Origin: Arthrobacter sp. zg-Y1171
GTDB taxonomy: Bacteria; Actinomycetota; Actinomycetes; Actinomycetales; Micrococcaceae
Assembly: GCF_025244845.1 (NCBI RefSeq)
Contig: NZ_CP104264.1
Location: 2,790,001 to 2,854,000 of the forward strand
Length of the DNA: 64,000 nt
Direction: 5' to 3'
This document shows, in pieces, positions 34,969 to 41,746 of this stretch; the stretch's first letter is position 1, and the number at the start of each line of letters is the position of its first letter. The position numbers and the translations under genes are program-made. The notes below the pieces were generated by a model. It saw only the letters and a list, made by a program, of their open reading frames with translations, had not been told where the DNA came from and did no database searches.

Positions 34969-35997
34969 TTAGACGCCGGAGTAGCTGTGCAGGCCGGAGA
35001 AGAACATGTTGACGATCGTGAAGTTGAAGACCACGCAGAGGTAGCCGACGATCGACAGCCAGGCGGAACGGGTTCCGGTCCAGCCGCGGGTGGCACGGGC
35101 GTGCAGGTAGCCTGCGTAGACCACCCAGATAACGAAGGTCCAGACTTCCTTGGTGTCCCAGCCCCAGTACCGGCCCCACGCCTGTTCGGCCCAGATGGAG
35201 CCGGCCATGAGGGTGAAGGTCCACAATACGAAAGCCACTGCGTTGATGCGGTAGGACAGGTTTTCCAGGCTCTGCGCGGAAGGCACAATGCGCATGAACG
35301 GCAGCCGTTCCTTGCGTCCGGAGCGGATCCGGGTTTCGCGGTCAGCCTGCAGGAGCTGCAGGACGGACATGGCGAACGTCAGCGTGAACAGTGCCGACGC
35401 AATCACGGCAACCGAAACATGGATGATCAGCCAGTAGCTCTGCAGCGCCGGAACCAGGTGTGCCACCGGCGTCGGGAAGCCGATAGTGGCGGCCATCATC
35501 ATAACCAGCACCAGGCCCACCACCACGGTGCCGAGGAAACGCAGGTCCCGGCGGGTCAGCACCAGCAGGAACACCACGGCCACCACCAGGGCGCCCGTAG
35601 TGCAGAACTCGTACATGTTGCCCCAGGGAACCCGGTGCGCGGCCATGCCGCGGGTGATGACGCCGGCCGCGTGGACGGCTGCGGCCAGCACGGTCAGGGC
35701 AACGCCTACCCGGGCTGCGTTGCGCCGCGGACCGGTATAGCCCATGGCGCTGTCAGCGGTCTGTGCCTCGCGGCTGCCGTCGGCATCCCAGTCCCGGGCG
35801 AAGCCGTTGCCGGAGCCGGCGGGAACGGCTTCACGCACGGCGGTCTTCTGTTCCAGCCGGCTCTCCACCGCCCGGATGGTCTTGCTGCTCTTTGCCAGGT
35901 CCCACGCGAACGCCAGGAAGGCGACCGTGTAGGCGAACGCCGCCAGCAGCATAAAGCGCTCACTGTAAAGGGCGAGGGTGTAATCGATGGAGGGCAT
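34969..35997 (-). CDS. ccsB: Cytochrome c biogenesis protein CcsB (CcsA family)
   Basis: Heme-handling half of the System II cytochrome c synthetase, 342 aa, about eight helices. The tryptophan-rich WWD domain is GSIWAEQAWGRYWGWDTKE, flanked by conserved His in AHRVPWGNMYEF, IIHVSVAV and LHARATRG. Last gene of the hisP-resA-ccdA-resB-ccsB run; its start overlaps the resB stop (TAATG). It works with ResB to export heme and attach it to apocytochrome c. Confidence 0.93.
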   Translation of the reverse strand: MPSIDYTLALYSERFMLLAAFAYTVAFLAFAWDLAKSSKTIRAVESRLEQKTAVREAVPAGSGNGFARDWDADGSREAQTADSAMGYTGPRRNAARVGVALTVLAAAVHAAGVITRGMAAHRVPWGNMYEFCTTGALVVAVVFLLVLTRRDLRFLGTVVVGLVLVMMMAATIGFPTPVAHLVPALQSYWLIIHVSVAVIASALFTLTFAMSVLQLLQADRETRIRSGRKERLPFMRIVPSAQSLENLSYRINAVAFVLWTFTLMAGSIWAEQAWGRYWGWDTKEVWTFVIWVVYAGYLHARATRGWTGTRSAWLSIVGYLCVVFNFTIVNMFFSGLHSYSGV

Positions 35998-37781
35998 TAC
36001 TGGTCCTTACCTGGATTTTCTGCGGCATTGCTGTCCGCCGTTGCGTTTGCGGAGACGGTGGCCCGTCCAACATTCTGTCCTTCTGCGTCCTGCGGTGCCA
36101 ACCACTTCTCTGCGAACAGTCCGCGGAGCGCAGCTGCTTCACTGGTCAGCCGGGGATCTTCGCCCCGGGCCAGCAGCCCGTATTCGACCATGACCCGTCC
36201 GTCCGGGTGCTGGCCGGCCCGCACCCAGACCCGCCGGCGTGCCAGGAACAGCGAGGCAGCCAGACCGGACAGGGAGAGCACGGCAAACACCAGGACGCCG
36301 GTCTTTCCCGGATCGTAGTGGATGTCCAGGGCGGCGTACCGTTTGAGGCCGTCGAAGGTGATGGATCCCTTGCCGTCGGGGAGTTCGTAGGTCTGGTTGG
36401 CGCCCAGCACAATGCCGCCGGCGTCGAGGTCGCGGTTGTTCAGCGGGGTCAGGTCTTCGGTTTCCAGCACGTAGACGTTGGAGGGTACACCTTCGTCCAG
36501 CCCCAGGTCTCCGTAGTAGGAGTTGAGGTTCAGCTGGGGGTTGATCGGATCCGGGTCGCCGGAGTAGCTGACTCCGGCTTCGTCGATCATGGCGGTGGGC
36601 AGGAAGAATCCGACGAAGCCGAGCTGGTCCGGCTTGGCATCCGGAGCCTTGACCACTGCCAGGGAGGTGTACATGGCATCGGTGGGTACGGCCACGACCG
36701 GGCCTTCCAGCGCCACGTTGCCCTCGCCGTCGCGCACGGTCACTACCGGGGCGTAGCCGTTGCCCACCAGGTACACCCGGGTGCCGCCCAGCGTCAGGGG
36801 CGAGTTGACCTTCAGGACCTGTTCCTCGGGCTCGGCCCCGGGGTCTTCTTTCACGGTCACGTTCGCCGTGAAGTCCAGGGGCTGTCCGTAGTGGGTCTCG
36901 GATTCGCGGTCGAACTCGATCTGGAAGTCGTCCAGTGTCAGCGAATAGGGGCTCAGCTGGTCTTCGGTGAAGTTGGAGCCGGGCGTGAAGGTGTCGTAGC
37001 TGACCAGGGTGTTGACGAAGGACTCCCCCTCCACCACGATCTTCTGTCCGCTGTAGCCGAACAACCCGCCCAGAGCCACGCAGGCCAGGACGCCGATCAG
37101 GCTGGTGTGGAACACCAGGTTGCCCAGTTCCTTGGCGAAGCCGCGCTCGGCTCCGACGGAGGGTCGGTCGCCGTCCGCGTCCCGGACATCCACACGGTAA
37201 CCGCGGCGGCGCAGGATTGAGGCAGCGTCCCGCACGGCTTCGGCCGGCGTCATAGACATCGACGCCGGAACCGTCAGCGTGCCGTATTCGGGCATCCGGG
37301 AGAGACGGCTCGGCGTGCGCGGAGGCTTGGAACGCATGGCCTTGAAGTGGGCCTTGGCCCGGGGAATCACGCAGCCGATCAGCGAGATGAACAGCAGCAG
37401 GTAGATCGCCGAGAACCAGACGGAGGAATACACGTCGAAAAGCTGGAAGCGGTCCAGCCAGGGCCCGGTTTCCGGGTTGTCCTTGATGTACTGCGTGACT
37501 ACCGAGGGATCGGCGGGGCGCTGCGGAAACAGCGATCCGGGCACGGCGGCGACGGCGAGCAGCAGCAGCAGGAACAGCGCCGTCTTCATGCTGGTCAGCT
37601 GGTTCCAGGCCCAGCGCAGCGTGCCAAGCAGCCCCAGGGCGGGCAGCGCAACGTCGTCCCGGCGTCCCTTGGCAGGGCGGGGGTTGGACGGGCGGGGCGT
37701 TGTTGCTTTGTCTGTCACGTCATCCGGTCCCGGGGTCAAGGTGTTCTCATTGGTCGTCTGTTCTTCACTGGGTTTCGGCAT
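35997..37781 (-). CDS. resB: Cytochrome c biogenesis protein ResB (Ccs1)
   Basis: 594-aa membrane partner of CcsB. A basic N-tail leads to membrane helices (ALFLLLLLAVAAVPGSLFPQRP, the family signature), followed by a large outside domain of about 250 residues, and a last helix near 510 (GVLVFAVLSLSGLAASLFLAR). The cytoplasmic tail of about 60 residues is Ala/Asn-rich. TGATG junction with ccdA and TAATG with ccsB. Confidence 0.92.
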   Translation of the reverse strand: MPKPSEEQTTNENTLTPGPDDVTDKATTPRPSNPRPAKGRRDDVALPALGLLGTLRWAWNQLTSMKTALFLLLLLAVAAVPGSLFPQRPADPSVVTQYIKDNPETGPWLDRFQLFDVYSSVWFSAIYLLLFISLIGCVIPRAKAHFKAMRSKPPRTPSRLSRMPEYGTLTVPASMSMTPAEAVRDAASILRRRGYRVDVRDADGDRPSVGAERGFAKELGNLVFHTSLIGVLACVALGGLFGYSGQKIVVEGESFVNTLVSYDTFTPGSNFTEDQLSPYSLTLDDFQIEFDRESETHYGQPLDFTANVTVKEDPGAEPEEQVLKVNSPLTLGGTRVYLVGNGYAPVVTVRDGEGNVALEGPVVAVPTDAMYTSLAVVKAPDAKPDQLGFVGFFLPTAMIDEAGVSYSGDPDPINPQLNLNSYYGDLGLDEGVPSNVYVLETEDLTPLNNRDLDAGGIVLGANQTYELPDGKGSITFDGLKRYAALDIHYDPGKTGVLVFAVLSLSGLAASLFLARRRVWVRAGQHPDGRVMVEYGLLARGEDPRLTSEAAALRGLFAEKWLAPQDAEGQNVGRATVSANATADSNAAENPGKDQ

Positions 37782-38578
37782 CAGATCGGCAGGGTCACAT
37801 TACCCAACCAACCTTGGAGCTGGTTGATCCACTGGTTCCAGACACCGCTGACCATCAGCAGGCCCAGGGCAATCAGCATGCCGCCCCCGAAACGCTGCAG
37901 GGCCAGCCGGTGCCGGCGGAAGACGCCAAGGGCGCCCATGCCGCGGCGGAACCCGACGGCAATGAGCAGGAAAGGCAGCCCCAGTCCGAGGCAGTACACG
38001 AAGGTCAGCAGGGCTCCCTTTGCGGCACTGGCGTCGCTGCCGGAGAAGGAAAGCAGCTGGACTGCCGAAAGCGTTGGGCCGATGCACGGTGCCCAGCCCA
38101 GCCCGAAGGTGATGCCGAGCACCGGAGCTCCCCAGAGCCCGGCCGGCGGCTTGGCTTCGATCTTGCGGTCCCGCTGGAACCAGCTCATGCCGCCCATAAA
38201 CACGATGCCCAGCAGGATCACAACGAGGCCGAGGACCTGCGAGATCCAAGCCTGTTCGGAGCCTTTCAACCACGCACCCAGCTGTCCGATTCCGGCGCCC
38301 AGGGCCACGAAGACCACGGAGAAGCCGAGCACGAACAATCCGATGCCGGCGAACATCCGTCCCCGCCGCTGCTTTTGCAGGTCGACGCCGGTCAACCCGG
38401 TGACATAGCCGAGGTAGCCCGGAACCAGGGGCAGCACACAGGGGGAAAGGAAGGATACGAGACCTGCGAGGGCAGCCACGGGGATAGCCAGCAGGACGGA
38501 CCCGTTCAGGACGGTGTCGGCAAAGGTATTGGCGGTGGACTCAGTCACCGGGGCCACGACGGCAGTAAGGAAGGACAC
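37781..38578 (-). CDS. ccdA: Thiol-disulfide transporter CcdA
   Basis: 265 aa, six to seven helices. Carries reducing power across the membrane to ResA. The reactive cysteines sit in the two pseudo-repeats: FLSPCVLPLVPGYLGYVTG and GLGWAPCIGPTLSA. Located directly after the thioredoxin-like resA (5 bp gap) and overlapping resB by a TGATG junction. Confidence 0.93.
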   Translation of the reverse strand: MSFLTAVVAPVTESTANTFADTVLNGSVLLAIPVAALAGLVSFLSPCVLPLVPGYLGYVTGLTGVDLQKQRRGRMFAGIGLFVLGFSVVFVALGAGIGQLGAWLKGSEQAWISQVLGLVVILLGIVFMGGMSWFQRDRKIEAKPPAGLWGAPVLGITFGLGWAPCIGPTLSAVQLLSFSGSDASAAKGALLTFVYCLGLGLPFLLIAVGFRRGMGALGVFRRHRLALQRFGGGMLIALGLLMVSGVWNQWINQLQGWLGNVTLPI

Positions 38579-38583
38579 TGTCC

Positions 38584-39219
38584 CTACGCTGCCAGCGAGT
38601 CGCTGATCAGGGCCTTCAAGGTGCCCTTGTCTGCCAGTCCGAGGATGCGGGCAGCCACGCGGCCCTGCCGGTCCAGCACCAGCGTGGTGGGTACGGCCGA
38701 CGGCGGAACGAAGTTGGTCATGGCCAGCAGCACGCCGCCGTCCTTGTCCCGGAAACTGGGGTACGGAATGTTGAAGTTCCGTTCGAAGGCTTCCGCGGTG
38801 GCCTTCTCGTCCCGGATATTCACGCCGTAGAAGCGGGCACCGGCACCGGCGAACTCATCGTGCAGCTCCACCAGGTCCGGGGCTTCCTTCCGGCACGGGG
38901 CGCAGGCCGCGTACCAGAAGTTGAGTACGACGACGTCGCCCGCCCAGTCGGCGGAGGTCACCTCGGTGCCGTCGAACAAGGAACCGGAGAACTGCACCGC
39001 TTCGCCGCGTTCGGCGGCGTCGTATTCAGTGACGGAGCCGTCTCCGGCAATGTAGTTCTTGTTGTCTCCAGCGTTGGCCTGCTCGGCCAGGGGGTCATCC
39101 GTGGAACAGCCGGCGGCAGCTGCGGCAAAGGGGACGGCGAGGGCCAGCCCGGCACCGAGCCGAAGGAAGGAACGGCGTCCAAGGGCTTCCGGCTCAGCAG
39201 GGCGTGTGCGGTTCTTCAA
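38584..39219 (-). CDS. resA: TlpA/ResA-like thioredoxin, Tat-type lipoprotein
   Basis: Extracytoplasmic thiol-disulfide oxidoreductase, about 211 aa, that keeps apocytochrome c haem-binding cysteines reduced. Active site CAPC in NFWYAACAPCRKEAPDL and the cis-proline in PPSAVPTTLVLD. The N-terminus has a twin-arginine motif GRRSFLRLG followed by an alanine core and lipobox AAAAGC, so it is likely exported folded by Tat and lipidated. No ATG fits; the TTG at 39219 (MKNRTRP...) with GGAAA upstream is proposed, and a GTG at 39255 is the alternative. A -10 box CATAAT at 39278-39283 overlaps the end of the phosphatase gene. Confidence 0.85.
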   Translation of the reverse strand: MKNRTRPAEPEALGRRSFLRLGAGLALAVPFAAAAAGCSTDDPLAEQANAGDNKNYIAGDGSVTEYDAAERGEAVQFSGSLFDGTEVTSADWAGDVVVLNFWYAACAPCRKEAPDLVELHDEFAGAGARFYGVNIRDEKATAEAFERNFNIPYPSFRDKDGGVLLAMTNFVPPSAVPTTLVLDRQGRVAARILGLADKGTLKALISDSLAA

Positions 39220-39278
39220 GGATTTCCAGCTTTCATCGCGGCAGGGAGGAGCCACTTCTACAACGCGTAGTAATTCTA

Positions 39279-39941
39279 TTATGCTCCCGGAACATTTGCT
39301 GCACCGGGAAGGAGGTCCGCGCTGGGCTCGGCGTAGCGCACGCCGGTGAGTACGGCGCCGTCGAACTCCAGGGTGGTGACGGAGGTCAATGTGCACTCGC
39401 GCTGGCGGGGGTCATGCCAGAGCTTCCGCCCCTCGGCGGCGAGCCGGGTGACCCAGATCGGCAGCTGGTGGCTGACCAAAACGGCTTCGGCATCATCTCC
39501 GCCGAGTTCCACGGCGCGCATCCGCGCATCATCAACGGCGGACATCACACGGGCAACCTGCTTGGCGTACGGCTCCCCCCAGGAAGGCCGCATGGGATTG
39601 CGCAGGAGCGGCCAGTAGCGCGGATTGCGCAGCTGGCTCTTGATGCGGGACATACCCTCAAAGCGGTTTTCCGCCTCAATAATCCGCTCGTCCGTGGCGA
39701 TCTCCAGGTTCAGTCCGGCCGCCAGCGGGGCGGCGGTCTCCTGGGCCCGGGTCAGCGGCGAAGCAACCAGGTAGACCAGGTTGGCCCCCTTGCTGCGCTC
39801 TTCGATGAAGTGTTCCGCCACCCGGTCCGCCATCTGGCGCCCGAGGTCGGACAAATGGAACTCCGGAAGGCGTCCGTAAAGGACCTTGTCCGGATTGAAG
39901 ACTTCACCGTGGCGCACGAGGTGTATGGATGAGCGGGACAT
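39279..39941 (-). CDS. Histidine phosphatase family protein
   Basis: 220 aa; catalytic HLVRHGEVFNP, SPLTRAQETAAPL and LVSHQLPIWV carry the two His and Arg of the superfamily. It heads the resA-ccdA-resB-ccsB run. The same neighbourhood (Rv0525 then Rv0526-Rv0529) is known in M. tuberculosis, so the association is old, but what it dephosphorylates is not known. The divergent yceI gene starts 158 bp away. Confidence 0.86.
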   Translation of the reverse strand: MSRSSIHLVRHGEVFNPDKVLYGRLPEFHLSDLGRQMADRVAEHFIEERSKGANLVYLVASPLTRAQETAAPLAAGLNLEIATDERIIEAENRFEGMSRIKSQLRNPRYWPLLRNPMRPSWGEPYAKQVARVMSAVDDARMRAVELGGDDAEAVLVSHQLPIWVTRLAAEGRKLWHDPRQRECTLTSVTTLEFDGAVLTGVRYAEPSADLLPGAANVPGA

Positions 39942-40099
39942 GTGTCCCAGTTTCGCAGAGTTGGAGCCGTCAGCTAAATCTTCGAAATCGACGGGCCCAT
40001 TTCACTTGAACCTTTAACCAAACCGTGCAACACTGTATGCAAATGCATGAAAGTGCCGTCGGGGCCTCCCGGCAGCACCGCTACCAGAAGGAGCTCTCC

Positions 40100-40639
40100 A
40101 TGATCCCCAGCGGCCTCACCACCGGAACCTGGAATTTCGACGCCTCCCACAGCGAAGTGGGCTTCACCGTCCGTCACGCCGGCATCAGCAAGGTCCGCGG
40201 CAACTTCGACAAGGTCGAGGCCACGCTCGTGGTCGGCGAGACCCTGGCTGACACCGTGGTAACTGCCGTCATTGCCGCTGACTCCTTCAACTCCAACGAC
40301 GCCAACCGCGACGCCCACGTCAAGAGCGCGGACTTCTTCGACGTCGAGCAGTTCCCGGAGCTGACGTTCACTGCGACCGGAATTGAAAGCGCCGGCTCCA
40401 CCTACAAGGTCACCGGCGACCTGACGATCAAGGGCATCACCCACTCCGTCGTCATGGACACGGAGTTCAACGGTGTGGCCGTGGATCCCTTCGGCGCCAC
40501 CCGCTCCGGCTTCTCCGCCAGCACGGTGATCAGCCGCAAGGACTTCGACCTGACCTGGAACGCGGCACTGGAAACCGGCGGCGTCCTGGTGGGCGACAAG
40601 GTCACCATCAACGTCGACGCGGCCTTCGTAGCAGCCTAG
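40100..40639 (+). CDS. yceI: YceI family lipid-binding protein
   Basis: 179-aa lipocalin-like barrel that binds a polyisoprenoid; starts GTWNFDASHSEVGFTVRHAG, the typical YceI opening, and has VKSADFFDVEQFPELTFT and the C-terminal FDLTWNAALETGGVLVGD. No signal peptide is visible, so it is cytoplasmic unlike the E. coli protein. Strong SD AAGGAG 6 bases before the ATG at 40100. Its own terminator follows. Neighbouring quinone genes make a role with isoprenoid quinones plausible; that is inference. Confidence 0.92.
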   Translation: MIPSGLTTGTWNFDASHSEVGFTVRHAGISKVRGNFDKVEATLVVGETLADTVVTAVIAADSFNSNDANRDAHVKSADFFDVEQFPELTFTATGIESAGSTYKVTGDLTIKGITHSVVMDTEFNGVAVDPFGATRSGFSASTVISRKDFDLTWNAALETGGVLVGDKVTINVDAAFVAA

Positions 40640-40661
40640 ACCCCCATATCCCCCCACAGGG

Positions 40662-40696
40662 CGGCCCCGGACCCATTGGTCCGGGGCCGTTTTTTT
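40662..40696 (+). terminator. Rho-independent terminator after yceI
   Basis: Perfect 12-bp stem CGGCCCCGGACC / GGTCCGGGGCCG with CATT loop, followed by seven T, 22 bp after the yceI stop. Confidence 0.93.
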
Positions 40697-40858
40697 GGGG
40701 CTGTTTTCCGGGGTGCGTTCCGGGGCCATCTTTCCGGGACCCCTGACCGTCCCGGCCCCACCGCGATACGCTGGATGTTTGGCTGCGGGGGCGCCCCGGC
40801 CACGCCGACGGCACCTTCGTCCAGCCGCTTCGAGACACCAACCAGCAAGCAGGCGGAC

Positions 40859-41578
40859 ATGAGCACACCAGAAAACACTCCCGAGCCAGGGCGCGAGCCC
40901 AACCACCCGACCAATCCGGACGGCCCCACCAGCCCCGCGGGTGCAGGCGGCGCTGCGAATCCCGATGGATTCACCCTTCCCGGAGCCGGTCCCGGCTCCC
41001 GCCCTGAGCCGCAGTACGGCCAGTATGCCCCTGGCGGCCCCTACGACAAGTCCGGTCCCTCCGGCTACACCCAGCCCTCCGGCTACGCCCAGCCTTACTC
41101 CTATGCACCGCCGGTCAAACCGGCGAAGGGCCCTGCCCCTCGCGAGGTCATCATCGGATCCTGGTTGATCATTGCGGCAGGCGTGCTGAGCCTCATCAAC
41201 AACGTCATCACCTCCTTCAGCCTGCCGTCGATCATGACGTCCCAGGAGCAGGAGGCGTTCGCCGAAACCGGTTTGGACGAAGAAGGCGTGAGCTCCTTCC
41301 TCATTTCCTTTGGCATCGTCGTGGCCCTGATCGGCTTTGCAATCTACCTACTGATCGCGTTCTTTGTGCGGAGGGGGAAAAACTGGGCCCGCATTCTAGG
41401 CACCGTGTTTGCCGCCTTCTCCCTGATCGGCATCCTCACCATGCTGGGCGCTTACTTCACCTCACCACTGAGCCTGATTTCGCTGGCCTCCAGCCTCCTG
41501 GGAATTGCCGGGATCGTGATGCTGTATCTGCGGCCGTCCACCCCGTACTTCCGCAAGGCTCCGCTCTACCCCTACTGA
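40859..41578 (+). CDS. Pro/Gly-rich four-TM membrane protein
   Basis: 239 aa, no named family recognised. Residues 1-95 are disordered and Pro/Gly/Tyr-rich (GGPYDKSGPSGYTQPSGYAQ). Four membrane helices follow: IIGSWLIIAAGVLSLINNVI, FLISFGIVVALIGFAIYLLI, ARILGTVFAAFSLIGILTM and the last near SLLGIAGIVMLYLRP. A short loop RRGKNWAR sits between helices 2 and 3. The next gene's C-terminal domain has the same helix count and an equivalent loop, so the two look paralogous. Start taken at MSTPENTPE; no strong SD (AGGCGG). The proline-rich tail resembles those of actinobacterial surface-complex membrane proteins. Confidence 0.75.
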   Translation: MSTPENTPEPGREPNHPTNPDGPTSPAGAGGAANPDGFTLPGAGPGSRPEPQYGQYAPGGPYDKSGPSGYTQPSGYAQPYSYAPPVKPAKGPAPREVIIGSWLIIAAGVLSLINNVITSFSLPSIMTSQEQEAFAETGLDEEGVSSFLISFGIVVALIGFAIYLLIAFFVRRGKNWARILGTVFAAFSLIGILTMLGAYFTSPLSLISLASSLLGIAGIVMLYLRPSTPYFRKAPLYPY

Positions 41579-41586
41579 GTTCGCAG

Positions 41587-41613
41587 AGTCCCGTCGGTTT
41601 CGGCGGGACTTTT
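41587..41613 (+). terminator. Rho-independent terminator
   Basis: Ten-pair stem AGTCCCGTCG with CGGCGGGACT (one G-T wobble), GTTT loop and TTTT tail, 9 bp after the stop of the 4-TM gene. Confidence 0.85.
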
Positions 41614-41746
41614 CCCTTGCCGGATCGGGTTTCGCAGTGGAGGGGTCACACACCGGCCGTGCCCGCGTAGCGTTGTGTTCTCCTCCGGCGGCGAGTTGCT
41701 TCGCAAGGTGCCCCGGAGGTGCCGTTCCGCCGTGAAGGGGAGGACC

